From Candidatus Nitrosacidococcus tergens (GTDB lineage: Bacteria; Pseudomonadota; Gammaproteobacteria; Nitrosococcales; Nitrosococcaceae), in contig NZ_LR778175.1 of assembly GCF_902810445.1 (NCBI RefSeq), forward strand, positions 1,062,501-1,126,500: DNA of 64,000 bases, read 5' to 3'. The notes beneath the pieces were generated by a model. That model made no database searches. It was not told the DNA's origin and was given only the letters and a program-made list of their open reading frames with translations. The translations under genes were made by a program, and so were the position numbers. This document shows, piece after piece, positions 19,817 through 29,829 of the stretch. Positions within the stretch are counted from its first letter, which is position 1. The number at the start of each line of letters is the position of its first letter.

Positions 19817-20628
19817 AATTACCTGATTTTTATCAATTTGCTCCACTCAATGATTTGAAAGAGAAAATGGGAATCAAGAAAAATCACTATGGAGATTTTT
19901 CTATGACAGTAAACTTAAGCAATCAGCTCACTGAAGCGGAGCTCAAGCAATTAAACTCAGTTGAAGGGATTGAAATCTCTACCGATGCTATTGAAATTCT
20001 TGATGATGGTACTTTAGCTTATAAAGAAAATCGGGTACTGCTCTATATTCGAGATGTGCCAAGTTATTCTGGCAGAGAATATATCCCTAGATTTCATCTT
20101 GCGAACTGTAAAACACTTCACGAGATGCAAAGTACAGGGCGGTTTAATCGATATGTAGTTTCTACCCATACTGATGGGCAGTTCAAAATTAATATGATAA
20201 TTGGTAATACATTATTTCCAGAAATACGCCCTTTAAACGTATGTAAAAACTGCTTAAGTAAGCTTAATTTTAATGGTTATGAATCTCTAAAACCGGGTAA
20301 ACAGCGATCCCAGTTTGTGGCTGATTTTAAAATTGCTGATTTCTTTGCAAAATATCCCCAATCTCTTCATACGCAAACGCCAAAACACAACTCGGATAAT
20401 GCACCACTAAATGTTTATCCTAATAATTTTGCTGGAATTAGTAGACAAGTCAAAGAAAGAGCAAACTGGCGTTGTGAGCAATGTGGTAAAGATTATTCAA
20501 AAGAGAAAATGAGGCTTCATACCCATCATATTAGTAGTGAAAAATACGATAATCGTCCTAGTAATCTTAAAGTATTGTGCCGATCCTGCCATGCCCAGCA
20601 ACCCTATCATGAGCATATGAAAGAATGA
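19813..20628 (+). CDS. HNH endonuclease, effector of the Zorya-like operon
   Basis: The 271-aa protein has an unassigned N-terminal region (1-200) with extra cysteines (CKTLHEM, VCKNCLSKL) that could bind a second zinc. A complete C-terminal HNH domain follows: C221-x2-C224, H238-H239, N251, C256-x2-C259, H260. It has no signal peptide. The start codon overlaps the stop of the OmpA-like gene (ATGA), so translation is coupled. In type II Zorya the third gene, zorE, is also an HNH nuclease, which is the main reason for that comparison. Whether this protein is a true ZorE homologue or a different nuclease attached to a ZorAB motor cannot be decided here. Confidence 0.78.
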   Translation: MKLPDFYQFAPLNDLKEKMGIKKNHYGDFSMTVNLSNQLTEAELKQLNSVEGIEISTDAIEILDDGTLAYKENRVLLYIRDVPSYSGREYIPRFHLANCKTLHEMQSTGRFNRYVVSTHTDGQFKINMIIGNTLFPEIRPLNVCKNCLSKLNFNGYESLKPGKQRSQFVADFKIADFFAKYPQSLHTQTPKHNSDNAPLNVYPNNFAGISRQVKERANWRCEQCGKDYSKEKMRLHTHHISSEKYDNRPSNLKVLCRSCHAQQPYHEHMKE

Positions 20629-20675
20629 AGAGAAAGTTAAGAGATAGTGCTATTTCTTTTTAGGGCAACTGCTTA

Positions 20676-22856
20676 TTATTTCTTTCCGTAGGAAACGATT
20701 TTAATACTGTCTAAATCGAAATCCTGATAGTTGAATTCTTCTGTTTTATTATCATTCATTGAGGTTTGAGTGAATTTTTGCTCTGGATTTTGATCTGCTT
20801 TCATAAAGAGTGGAGAATTTAGTTCTAAGCTGATTTCATCACTATCTCCAATATCCTCTTTATCATAAGAGGGATAAACAGAAAAGGTAGCTTGCTCATA
20901 ATTATCTTCAAAATAGTAGTTTGTATTTCCCGCTAGATTTATTTCTTCATGATCTACGCTCTCTTCCTTATCTAAGGAAAGATGGGGGTGAGTAAGACTA
21001 TCACTAGGATCAAAATGATAAATAGTTTCTGTTTTCTCAAGGCTTATTGTTTCAACTTTATCTAAATTATTTTGTGTGGTTTTATTTGTTCCTGTTACAT
21101 TTATATTTGCGTAGCCACTAATCTTTTTTAAGTCTGGAGGAAAAATTTCTCTGACCTCTATAGAGGCTAATTTCTGTTTTGGAGGAAAAAGTAGTTGCAC
21201 TTTATTATCTAAACTATATTCTTGACTATCCTCATGATCATTAATCTGAAGAGCGTTTTCTATATCCTCCTCATCACTGCTATCACTATAGTTTTCTTGA
21301 GAATGTTCTTGGTGAAGAAGAGTAGGCGTACTTATTTGTTTCTTGATTAAGGTTTGCCATAGCAAGTTGTTATCCTCGTTCTCTTCTTCTTTCTTTTTGC
21401 CTAATTTAAAGGGGAGTTTGATGTTGCTTAAATTAAAAGAGGGCTGGCTAGATTTATCGTGTAAATCCTGCCACTTAGACTTTATTGTATGAATGATTCC
21501 AGAGATTTTACTTTTTTCCTCTTTGTATTCTTGATAAGAAATTTTGCTAGTTTCATCTTGATTTACCCTAGTATCTAATATTTCTTCAGATGCTGGATAT
21601 TCTTCTATTGGTGTTTCTTCAAATGAATCCTCATATAGCAATTCTGCCTCTTCTTTTAATTGTGCCTTTCTTCGTCGATACCATAAGGCAAGTACAAATA
21701 ATACCCCACTACCTCCTAGTAGAGGAGTTCTAATGGAATTAAAATCAAAGGATGTAGTTTGATTTACAGGTAGAGTGGGCGGTGGAGAAGGAGCTTTTAC
21801 ATTTTTTTGCTGGCTAATTTGAGGTTGTGTACTCGGTGCTTCACTTTTAGGTTTTTCAGAAGTAGCGGTTGTGACTAGATTTGATGGTTGATCGTGGGGA
21901 ATAGAGGTTGAACTGGTCTGTATATTTTGTTTCTGTACTGGTTTATCTATGCTCTCAATAAGAGATTGAATGGTTTGATCTTGATCCCTGAGTCGATTAT
22001 TAATTTGAATAATTTGATCTTCAAGGATTTCAATTTGATTGATGTAATTTAACCTTAATTCTCTTTGAGTAAAGTTAAATGTGCCGGAATTTTCTATAAA
22101 CTCATCTTCATCATCAAGAATTTCTGCACTTTCTTGCACGACATATTGATTGTGTCGATCTTTCCAAGCCTTCGTTTGCTGTTGTACTTGATTAGCCGCT
22201 TCATTAGCAGAAGTAATGGCTAATATTTCTTCTTCACTAGGAATTTGAAGCATTTCTCCTACTTTTAAGCTATTAATATTTCCACGAAAAAACGCCTCTG
22301 GATTAGTTTTTTGCAGTGCCAGCATCATTTGTTGGATAGTAATGGGTGAATGGGAAGGAAGTAATTTTCGGGCAATAATCCAAAGGGTATCAGAAGAGGA
22401 GGTAGGTCCGTAAGTATTGGCAAAACTTTGTACTGTGTTAGATACAGATGCTTGCTTTTTATTAGTGTGGGGTAAGTCAAAAAGTACGGTATATTGTTTT
22501 AGTAACTGACCTTTAGGCCAAGATACAGCAACTAAAAAGCTGATAAAAGGCTCTTGAATATGTTCTCGGGAGCTAGCGTGCACAAAAACTTTTTTGTCCC
22601 TGTGCCCTAACTTAAAACTTAACTGTCTTAGTATAGAGGAGTAACTTAGGTCTGCATGGGCAAACTCCTCCTCTGAGGCAAGCTCTATTTTGAGCTCTTT
22701 TGGAGAAATTTGCCCTATATCGTAGAGTGGTATTTCTGCTTCAAAAAACTGACCAAATTTTGATTTAACCTGAATCTCACCAAGACTTATGCCATAACTA
22801 TTCCATGATAGAAAAATAGATAATATTCCAAGAGCCAATAGGTAAGCGGTTTTCAT
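20676..22856 (-). CDS. fimV: FimV-family LysM protein
   Basis: FimV-type proteins are inner-membrane, peptidoglycan-binding organisers of the cell pole. The 726-aa protein has a signal peptide (AYLLALGILSIFLSWNSYG) and the conserved FimV N-terminal domain (LGEIQVKSKFGQFFEAEIPL). A LysM-like segment (SDTLWIIARKLLP … GEMLQIPS, about residues 155-208), a short coiled coil and a proline-rich linker follow. A single membrane helix (SGVLFVLALWYRRRK, about residue 380) is followed by a long acidic cytoplasmic tail. I do not see the TPR-like C-terminal FimV domain. The position beside asd and truA is the usual one, which supports the name. Confidence 0.82.
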   Translation of the reverse strand: MKTAYLLALGILSIFLSWNSYGISLGEIQVKSKFGQFFEAEIPLYDIGQISPKELKIELASEEEFAHADLSYSSILRQLSFKLGHRDKKVFVHASSREHIQEPFISFLVAVSWPKGQLLKQYTVLFDLPHTNKKQASVSNTVQSFANTYGPTSSSDTLWIIARKLLPSHSPITIQQMMLALQKTNPEAFFRGNINSLKVGEMLQIPSEEEILAITSANEAANQVQQQTKAWKDRHNQYVVQESAEILDDEDEFIENSGTFNFTQRELRLNYINQIEILEDQIIQINNRLRDQDQTIQSLIESIDKPVQKQNIQTSSTSIPHDQPSNLVTTATSEKPKSEAPSTQPQISQQKNVKAPSPPPTLPVNQTTSFDFNSIRTPLLGGSGVLFVLALWYRRRKAQLKEEAELLYEDSFEETPIEEYPASEEILDTRVNQDETSKISYQEYKEEKSKISGIIHTIKSKWQDLHDKSSQPSFNLSNIKLPFKLGKKKEEENEDNNLLWQTLIKKQISTPTLLHQEHSQENYSDSSDEEDIENALQINDHEDSQEYSLDNKVQLLFPPKQKLASIEVREIFPPDLKKISGYANINVTGTNKTTQNNLDKVETISLEKTETIYHFDPSDSLTHPHLSLDKEESVDHEEINLAGNTNYYFEDNYEQATFSVYPSYDKEDIGDSDEISLELNSPLFMKADQNPEQKFTQTSMNDNKTEEFNYQDFDLDSIKIVSYGKK

Positions 22857-22906
22857 TTTTTACTTTTTTTATTTTAATAAGACAAAGCATAATCACTATT
22901 TTATCT

Positions 22907-24007
22907 TTATTCTGGTAGTGATGGGTAATCTATATAACCTTCTTCATTTCCACCCCACCAACCTACTGAGCGAAGTTCATTATAAATCCCCCCCTGCTTA
23001 ATCCGTTCAGGTAAATCCGGGTTAGCGATAAATAATCGGCCAAAAGAAATAAGATCAAACGTGCCTCGGGTAATATAATTAGTTGCTGTCTCTGGTGTGA
23101 TGCCACCATTGCCTATTAATACCCCTTGGTAATTAGGCTTAATCATCTCTATGAGCTGTGGCATCTCTTTCGATTCTTTCGCCCAAGCATTAGTATCAGT
23201 AAGATGAATATAAAGTACCCCAAGATCACTTAGCATTTTCGCCACTGCACTATAGGTTTCACTTGGGTTAGGATCTAAAGCGTTATTATAGGTAGCGGTA
23301 GGAGAAAAGCGAACCCCTAGCCGATGAGCACCTACTTCGCCAATCACTGCTTGAGTAATTTTTTTCAAAAACCGCAGGCGGTTTTCTAGGCTCCCTCCAT
23401 AGTCATCTTCACGGCGATTGACAACTGGGGATAAAAACTGCTGAATTAAATAGCCATTGGCACCGTGAAACTCTACCCCATCCATCCCTGCTTTGATTGC
23501 ATTGATTGCCCCTATCCGAAAAGCTTCAATGGTTTGTTCAATATCGGCGATAGTCATCGCTTGAGATGGAGTGGCTACAATTTTAGTATAATAACCACTA
23601 GCTAACTGTCCGTAAACATTAAGAGAATCTAAATCATCATTTAATCCAGAAGGAGAAAGGGGAGGATATCCATTTAGAATGGTATAAGCACCTGCCCGAC
23701 CCCCATGCCAGAGCTGCATAAAAATTCGTCCGCCCTTACGGTGCACTTCATCGGTAATTTTTTGCCAGCCTCGTATTTGATCTTCAGTATAAATTCCTGG
23801 TGCTTTTTCAAAGGCACAGGAACGAGGAGAAACGCTTGTGCCTTCCGTAATAAGCAATCCTGCAGAAGCCCGTTGTCCATAATAGGAAATGCTCATAGAG
23901 GCAGGTACATCTCCAGCCACAGCACGGCTTCGAGTCATAGGGGCAAGCACAATACGATTGGGTAACTCTAAGCTACCTAATTTTATTGGACTAAAAAGAG
24001 TAGGCAT
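22907..24007 (-). CDS. Old-yellow-enzyme alkene reductase (NemA-like)
   Basis: The 366-aa flavin oxidoreductase TIM barrel has PNRIVLAPMTRSRA at the N-terminus, QLWHGGRA, and the substrate-binding pair in FHGANGYLIQQFLSP. YGGSLENRLRFL and a C-terminal FGRLFIANPDLPER complete the pattern. The family reduces N-ethylmaleimide, nitro-esters and enones with NAD(P)H and FMN. It lies 1 nt after the asd stop on the same strand, so it is probably co-transcribed with asd. The natural substrate is unknown. Confidence 0.88.
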   Translation of the reverse strand: MPTLFSPIKLGSLELPNRIVLAPMTRSRAVAGDVPASMSISYYGQRASAGLLITEGTSVSPRSCAFEKAPGIYTEDQIRGWQKITDEVHRKGGRIFMQLWHGGRAGAYTILNGYPPLSPSGLNDDLDSLNVYGQLASGYYTKIVATPSQAMTIADIEQTIEAFRIGAINAIKAGMDGVEFHGANGYLIQQFLSPVVNRREDDYGGSLENRLRFLKKITQAVIGEVGAHRLGVRFSPTATYNNALDPNPSETYSAVAKMLSDLGVLYIHLTDTNAWAKESKEMPQLIEMIKPNYQGVLIGNGGITPETATNYITRGTFDLISFGRLFIANPDLPERIKQGGIYNELRSVGWWGGNEEGYIDYPSLPE

Positions 24008-24008
24008 T

Positions 24009-25031
24009 TTATAGATGCTCCTTAATCAATAATTCTGCAATTTGCACACTATTTAAGGCAGCCCCTTTGCGGATATTATCTGAAACCACCCATAAATTTA
24101 TACCTTGAGGATGGGAAATATCCTCTCTAATCCTACCTACAAACACGCCATCTTTGCCTGAAGCTTCAGTGACTGCCGTGGGATAGCCACCATCTTTACG
24201 CTCATCTATCACGGAAACACCAGGTGATTTTTCTAATAGTTCTCTTACTTCAGCTGCAGTAATTTTCTTATGGGTTTCAATATGTACCGCTTCAGAATGA
24301 CCATAGAAAACTGGAACCCGAACAGCAGTAGGATTGACTAAAATAGAATCATCTCCTAAAATTTTTCTCGTTTCCCACATCATTTTCATCTCTTCTTTGG
24401 TATAGCCATTTTCCTGAAAAGAATCAATGTGAGGCAGTACGTTAAACGCAATTTGCTTAGGATAAACTTTTGGGGAAACTGGACGACCATTGAGTAAGTT
24501 AGAAGTTTGCAAAGCAAGTTCTTCAATGGCCTCTTTGCCTGTACCTGAAACAGCTTGGTAAGTGGCTACATTAATCCGCTTGATTCCTACTGCATCATGA
24601 ATAGGTTTTAAGGCAACCAGCATTTGAATGGTAGAGCAGTTAGGATTAGCAATAATCCCATGATTTTTATATTCCTTAAGGGATTGAGGATTGACTTCAG
24701 GAATAATGAGTGGAATCTCTTTGTCATAGCGAAATTGGGAAGTATTGTCGATAACAATACAGTTTGCAGCAGTAGCCTTTGGTGCATATTCTGCGGAGAT
24801 CCCTGCTCCTGCAGAAAATAACCCAATTTGTACTTTAGAAAAATCAAAGTCTGCCAGATTCTCTACCGTGAGTTTTTTGTTACCAAAATCAATTTTTTCT
24901 CCAGCAGAACGCTCGCTTGCGAGTGGATAAATTTGACTAACGGGGAAATTACGCTGTTTTAGTACTTCTAACATGGATTGTCCCACTGCTCCGGTGGCAC
25001 CAACAACTGCTACATCAAATGTCTTACTCAT
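24009..25031 (-). CDS. asd: Aspartate-semialdehyde dehydrogenase
   Basis: Asd reduces aspartyl phosphate to aspartate semialdehyde for lysine, threonine, methionine and diaminopimelate. The 340-aa protein has the NADP loop VVGATGAVGQSML, the active-site cysteine in IANPNCSTIQ (about residue 131), TYQAVSGTGKEA, and VRVPVFYGHSEAVHIE. It lies between leuB and fimV as in other gammaproteobacteria. Aspartokinase, the preceding enzyme, is encoded 30 kb away at 54932. Confidence 0.95.
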   Translation of the reverse strand: MSKTFDVAVVGATGAVGQSMLEVLKQRNFPVSQIYPLASERSAGEKIDFGNKKLTVENLADFDFSKVQIGLFSAGAGISAEYAPKATAANCIVIDNTSQFRYDKEIPLIIPEVNPQSLKEYKNHGIIANPNCSTIQMLVALKPIHDAVGIKRINVATYQAVSGTGKEAIEELALQTSNLLNGRPVSPKVYPKQIAFNVLPHIDSFQENGYTKEEMKMMWETRKILGDDSILVNPTAVRVPVFYGHSEAVHIETHKKITAAEVRELLEKSPGVSVIDERKDGGYPTAVTEASGKDGVFVGRIREDISHPQGINLWVVSDNIRKGAALNSVQIAELLIKEHL

Positions 25032-25285
25032 TAAAGATATTGGCCTAAATAATGTAAAACTAAATAATACAAAAATTATTGCTTATTTGAAATTAGATAT
25101 ATGTATCCATAATATAAATTGGTGCTTAATAAGAAATTGTTTTTTAAGACTATTTATTTCCTTCTAGTGAATATTATGGCATTTGCAGCTATTTTAAATA
25201 ACTTGAAATAATATCTGCTAATTATATACAGAGATAATTTTCTAATTATTTTAAATGAAATCTATTCTAATAATATTTGGCATTT

Positions 25286-27058
25286 ATGTATAAGAGAAAA
25301 GAGATAACTGCTTTGTTAAGCCTACCCCTATTGTTTATTTTTTTATCTATTGGTAGGGCATTGCTTAGTGAGCAAGGTGACCTAGTCTTAGTAGGATGTC
25401 ATGGATGTCTTATCCTCCCTACACTACAGCATGATCTTATTTTAATAGCTACATTTTTGATTGCCTCTATTTTATGGATTAAATTACCTCGCTACCTGAG
25501 ATGGGCTGCCTTATTGATACAGATGGGGTTAGTTTTTGTAATTACAGCTGATCTTATTATGCTAGCTGAATTTGGCATGCGTTTGAGTTGGCATGATGTC
25601 ATTAAATTTGGCGGAGAATTCAAAGCTATTAAGAGCTATATAGAGATCAAGTTAGCCACAATAACTGGGATTCTCACACTGATAGGAGACACCATTTTAT
25701 TGATTAGCTGGATAAGCCATCTAAGGGCAGCCAATTATCTAGGTCAGCAAGGTATTAGATGGCTAATGATGAGCGTCTTTGCTTGTGTTTTGCTCTATAT
25801 GCTGCCTACCATGACACATCATCCTTTGCCTTGGCTATATCGCAATGTGGTAGAAATTAATCTTCCTAGTGGGGTTGATCAAGTCTATAGCCAAACTTAT
25901 CAGGCACAGCTGAAAGCTCACTATAAACCACCTCCATGGGTATGCACTCAAGGACTTGGATTAAGGCAAAATGTCATTATTGTGTTGATCGAATCTTGGT
26001 CGTGGTACCACAGCAAAGATCGACTCGGCGTTATGGATGCTACACCTCATCTTGATCAGCTTGTTCAGAAAGGCACCGTATGGACTCAGTTTTTCTCCAA
26101 TGGCTTTACTACTGATCATGGTTTAATTGCTTTGTTAGGGGGCATTGTACCTCTACCTGCGGTTAATCGCTACCATAGCCTTGAAGGTTATGCGGGTTTT
26201 GACAAGCTATCTGCTACTTTGCCTCAGCGTCTTGCAGCTGATGGCTATCAAAGCTATTTTTTTACTACGGGCGATTTAAATTTTATGGATAAGGGAATAT
26301 GGCTAAAAAAGCTAGGATTCCATTATATAGAAGGAGATGATCATCCCTTTTATCAAGGTATGCCAAGATTTGCGTTCAACGCTGCCCACGATGGATGGCT
26401 GTATCAGCGTTTTTTAACATGGCTGGATCATGAAGTACCAGAGAAACACCCTTATTTGGCTGTATTAGAAACGGTGACCACCCATCCACCTTTTATGAAT
26501 CCAGAAACTGGTCAACAAGGGGAGCAAGCAGCTTTTCGTTTTGCCGATACCCAAGTGGCATATTTTGTGAAAGAACTTGAACAACAGGATTTTTTTAAAG
26601 ATGGATTACTTATCTTAACGAGTGATCAACGGGCACTTACCCCTTTACGTGCAGCTGAAGTCCAAGCCTTTGGGGATGTTGCACCGGCCTTACTACCTCT
26701 TATCATATTAGGAGGATCACTTAAGGGAGGTGAACCTATCACTACTGCAGCCCAAATGGCTGATATGCCTGCTTCTTTGGATTATCTGCTTACCGATCGT
26801 AGTTGCCAATATCAAGGACGTGGGAATTTATTTACTATCCCTCCTAAATCTCCACAGTGCATTCTTCGCCCTCAAGGAGATCAGCGAGATATTATTGATG
26901 CCTATTGTGGTACTCAGCATGCCCAGATTAAGTTGGATGGGGATCATACACGAGTCATTGAAGGTAACCTTCCCGATGCTGAAAACATCATTCAACAAAT
27001 TAATCTACAACGTATTTTACTAGGTACCCAAAATATTAATTTTACACATATTATGTAA
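25286..27058 (+). CDS. Membrane sulfatase-type phosphotransferase (LTA synthase/MdoB-like)
   Basis: The N-terminal ~200 residues contain about five membrane helices, followed by a periplasmic alkaline-phosphatase-fold domain. The metal/nucleophile motifs are NVIIVLIESWS (about residue 233) and NGFTTDHGLIALLGG, with the nucleophilic threonine. FFTTGDLNFMDKG, TTHPPF and ILTSDQ follow. Relatives transfer phosphoglycerol or phosphoethanolamine to glycans or lipids. I chose ATG 25286 (MYKRKE). An in-frame TTG lies three codons earlier at 25277; no clear ribosome binding site separates them. The gene sits in opposite orientation between asd and leuB, so it is an insertion in that conserved string. 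Confidence 0.8.
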   Translation: MYKRKEITALLSLPLLFIFLSIGRALLSEQGDLVLVGCHGCLILPTLQHDLILIATFLIASILWIKLPRYLRWAALLIQMGLVFVITADLIMLAEFGMRLSWHDVIKFGGEFKAIKSYIEIKLATITGILTLIGDTILLISWISHLRAANYLGQQGIRWLMMSVFACVLLYMLPTMTHHPLPWLYRNVVEINLPSGVDQVYSQTYQAQLKAHYKPPPWVCTQGLGLRQNVIIVLIESWSWYHSKDRLGVMDATPHLDQLVQKGTVWTQFFSNGFTTDHGLIALLGGIVPLPAVNRYHSLEGYAGFDKLSATLPQRLAADGYQSYFFTTGDLNFMDKGIWLKKLGFHYIEGDDHPFYQGMPRFAFNAAHDGWLYQRFLTWLDHEVPEKHPYLAVLETVTTHPPFMNPETGQQGEQAAFRFADTQVAYFVKELEQQDFFKDGLLILTSDQRALTPLRAAEVQAFGDVAPALLPLIILGGSLKGGEPITTAAQMADMPASLDYLLTDRSCQYQGRGNLFTIPPKSPQCILRPQGDQRDIIDAYCGTQHAQIKLDGDHTRVIEGNLPDAENIIQQINLQRILLGTQNINFTHIM

Positions 27059-27068
27059 TCGCTTTTTA

Positions 27069-28163
27069 TCAAGACGAGTAATCTACATTAGTGAGTGCTG
27101 CAACAACTGCGTCTCCCATAGTATCTGTACTAACTTCAGTCGTATTAGGAGCATAAATATCTGACGTGCGTAATCCTTGAGCAAGGACAATACCTACCGC
27201 TTCTTCAATGCGTTGAGCATATTTAGGCATATCTAATGAATAACGAAGCATCATAGCCACTGAAAGAATAGTGGCTAAAGGATTGGCAATACCTTTTCCA
27301 GCAATATCAGGTGCTGATCCATGGATGGGTTCGTACATTCCTTTACCTTGCTCATTTAAAGAAGCTGAAGGGAGCATACCTATAGAACCAGTAAGCATAG
27401 CAGCACAGTCTGAAAGAATATCTCCAAACATATTCGTGGTGACCATTACATCAAATTGTTTTGGATTGCGCACTAACTGCATTGCCGCATTATCTACATA
27501 CATATGGCTTAACTTTACCTTTGGAAAATCCTTAGCTACATCAGTAATAATTTCACGCCAAAATTCTGTAGCTTCTAATACATTGGCTTTATCTACTGAA
27601 CATAAACGACTATCTCGCTCCATTGCGGTGGTAAAAGCAACTTTAGCAATTCGTCTAATTTCGGATTCTCGATAGACAAGGGTATTAAACCCTTCTCGTT
27701 CACCCGTATCAGTTTGCCGTATTCCTCTAGGTTGACTAAAATAAATACCTCCCGTCAGTTCCCGAACAATCATAATATCTAGATTGGATACTACTTCTGG
27801 CTTTAACGTAGAGGCAGCAGCTAGTTGGGGATATAGAATTGCTGGACGTAGATTAGCAAACAGTCCAAGAGCAGAACGAATACCTAAAAGCCCTTTTTCT
27901 GGTCGCACTTTAATATCTAAAGATTCCCATTGGGGTCCCCCTACTGCACCTAGCAAAATAGCATCTGCATGCTGGGCAAGCTCTAAAGTTTCTTTGGGTA
28001 AAGGGACGCCCGTTGCATCATAGGCACATCCACCAATCAAACCAAAATCTAGAGCAATGTCTAGATTCCAACGGGTTTGTAATAGCTTTAATATTTTCAC
28101 TGCCTCTGCGGTAATCTCTGGTCCGATCCCATCTCCTGCTAAGATTAAAATTCGCTGAGTCAT
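27069..28163 (-). CDS. leuB: 3-isopropylmalate dehydrogenase
   Basis: LeuB oxidises and decarboxylates 3-isopropylmalate in leucine synthesis. The 364-aa protein has [12 protein letters not shown] at the start, [23 protein letters not shown], the metal-binding [16 protein letters not shown], and [20 protein letters not shown]. It follows leuD by 7 nt. Confidence 0.97.
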   Translation of the reverse strand: MTQRILILAGDGIGPEITAEAVKILKLLQTRWNLDIALDFGLIGGCAYDATGVPLPKETLELAQHADAILLGAVGGPQWESLDIKVRPEKGLLGIRSALGLFANLRPAILYPQLAAASTLKPEVVSNLDIMIVRELTGGIYFSQPRGIRQTDTGEREGFNTLVYRESEIRRIAKVAFTTAMERDSRLCSVDKANVLEATEFWREIITDVAKDFPKVKLSHMYVDNAAMQLVRNPKQFDVMVTTNMFGDILSDCAAMLTGSIGMLPSASLNEQGKGMYEPIHGSAPDIAGKGIANPLATILSVAMMLRYSLDMPKYAQRIEEAVGIVLAQGLRTSDIYAPNTTEVSTDTMGDAVVAALTNVDYSS

Positions 28164-28170
28164 TTATTTT

Positions 28171-28818
28171 TTAACCTAGTTTTTGAAATAACCAAGGTGT
28201 TTCAAGCTTCTTTTGAGCTTCATAGGCACGTATTTCATTAACGTACTGCAATGTTAAACCAATATCATCTAATCCCTTGCTTAAGCAGTGTTTGCGAAAC
28301 TCATCTACTTCGAAAAATAGTGCCTCTCCCGTAGGTAAAATTACTTCTTGAGCGGGGAGATCTATCGTTAAATCACAGTGAGGCTGCATTTCTGTTAATT
28401 GAAAAAGCTTATTAATATCACCTTCATTCAATATAATAGGTAGTAACCCATTTTTAAATGCATTGTTATAAAAAATCTCAGCAAAACTAGGTGCAATAAC
28501 CGCTCGAAACCCATAATCTACTAATGCCCAAACTGCGTGCTCTCTACTTGATCCGCAACCAAAGTTTTTTTGTGCAAGTAGTATTTTAGCATCCTTATAT
28601 TGAGGCTGATTAAGCACAAAATCAGAATTAATCGGTCGGTTATGGCAATCTTTATCTGGCGATCCCTCATCTAGGTAGCGCCATGAATCAAATAAATTAG
28701 GTCCAAAACCGGTACGTTTGATAGATTTTAGAAACTGTTTAGGAATGATTGCATCAGTATCCACATTAGCATAAGGAAGAGGGGCAATAAGGCCTCTGAC
28801 TAAAGTAAACGCTTCCAT
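28171..28818 (-). CDS. leuD: 3-isopropylmalate dehydratase small subunit
   Basis: LeuD is the swivel-domain subunit of isopropylmalate isomerase. The 215-aa protein has [20 protein letters not shown] and [15 protein letters not shown] (about residue 84). LeuC, the iron-sulfur large subunit that normally lies immediately upstream, is not here: the next gene is divergent (28921). leuC must be elsewhere for leucine synthesis to work. Confidence 0.96.
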   Translation of the reverse strand: MEAFTLVRGLIAPLPYANVDTDAIIPKQFLKSIKRTGFGPNLFDSWRYLDEGSPDKDCHNRPINSDFVLNQPQYKDAKILLAQKNFGCGSSREHAVWALVDYGFRAVIAPSFAEIFYNNAFKNGLLPIILNEGDINKLFQLTEMQPHCDLTIDLPAQEVILPTGEALFFEVDEFRKHCLSKGLDDIGLTLQYVNEIRAYEAQKKLETPWLFQKLG

Positions 28819-28920
28819 AATTAAAGTTGCTCCTATAAGAAATACAATAAAGCTCTATATTATATTTTTATATAATATATATTTTTTCCAGTTATATATA
28901 AAAAAATCATAGATGTAAAG

Positions 28921-29820
28921 ATGAAAATTAAATTATTTCCTAAAATATACTGCGGTCAGATTGCTTATATTAAAATTTATCTTGACTGGAGTCTCTCCAT
29001 TATGTTCTTTTTAATTACGCTGGGAATGGCCACAAGTATATTTCCTAGTTGGCATCCAGAATGGAGTATATGGACTCTTTGGATATTATCGGCGCTAGCT
29101 GCACTTTTTTTTATCTTATCAATTTTAGTTCATGAACTCTCCCATGCGTTAGTCGGCCGAGGAAAAAATATAGAAGTAAAAAACATTACCCTTTTTGTCT
29201 TTGGAGGTGTAGCTCAGTTAGAACACGAGCCTCATACTTGGCAAGCTGAACTATGGATGGCATTTGCGGGGCCTATTGCTAGCATAATTCTGGGGGTAAT
29301 TATTTTAATAATAAGTATTTTAACAATGGATCTAGACTATATAAAAACTGTAGATTCAGTACATGTTTTAGAATCTCTAAGCCCTTCTACTACTTTATTA
29401 TTTTGGTTAGGCCCTATTAATATTTTCTTAGGGCTATTTAATTTAATTCCAGGGTTTCCTATGGATGGAGGGAGAGTATTAAGAGCGGTACTTTGGGGAA
29501 TTACTTACGACATTAGGCGAGCTACTTTTTGGGCATATCGAGTAGGTCAAGTTTGTGCAGGATTATTTATGGGGATAGGAATAGCTACAATTTTAAATTT
29601 TCCTATTATCCCTTTTTTAGGTACTGGATTAATAGGCGGTTTGTGGTTTATTTTCATAGGATGGTTTTTATACCGATCTGCTCAAATAAGTTATGATCAG
29701 TTATTAGAATTATTAGCTCAAGAAGCCTTTGCATCCTTACCTGCTTATCAAAAAGTGTTTATAAAAATTATACAGTTTCTTAAATCCCATAAACATCCTA
29801 ATTTAGGATGTGGGAAATAA
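28921..29820 (+). CDS. Site-2-type (M50) intramembrane metalloprotease
   Basis: The 299-aa polytopic membrane protein has the zinc motif VHELSHALVGRG (HExxH, about residue 76) in a membrane helix, and the second metal motif IPGFPMDGGRVLRA (about residue 178) near the last helices. There is no PDZ or CBS domain, so it is the short Rv2625-like type. The family cleaves membrane-bound regulators; no anti-sigma substrate gene is adjacent. An MFS gene starts 9 nt downstream on the same strand. Confidence 0.87.
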   Translation: MKIKLFPKIYCGQIAYIKIYLDWSLSIMFFLITLGMATSIFPSWHPEWSIWTLWILSALAALFFILSILVHELSHALVGRGKNIEVKNITLFVFGGVAQLEHEPHTWQAELWMAFAGPIASIILGVIILIISILTMDLDYIKTVDSVHVLESLSPSTTLLFWLGPINIFLGLFNLIPGFPMDGGRVLRAVLWGITYDIRRATFWAYRVGQVCAGLFMGIGIATILNFPIIPFLGTGLIGGLWFIFIGWFLYRSAQISYDQLLELLAQEAFASLPAYQKVFIKIIQFLKSHKHPNLGCGK

Positions 29821-29829
29821 TCAATATAT

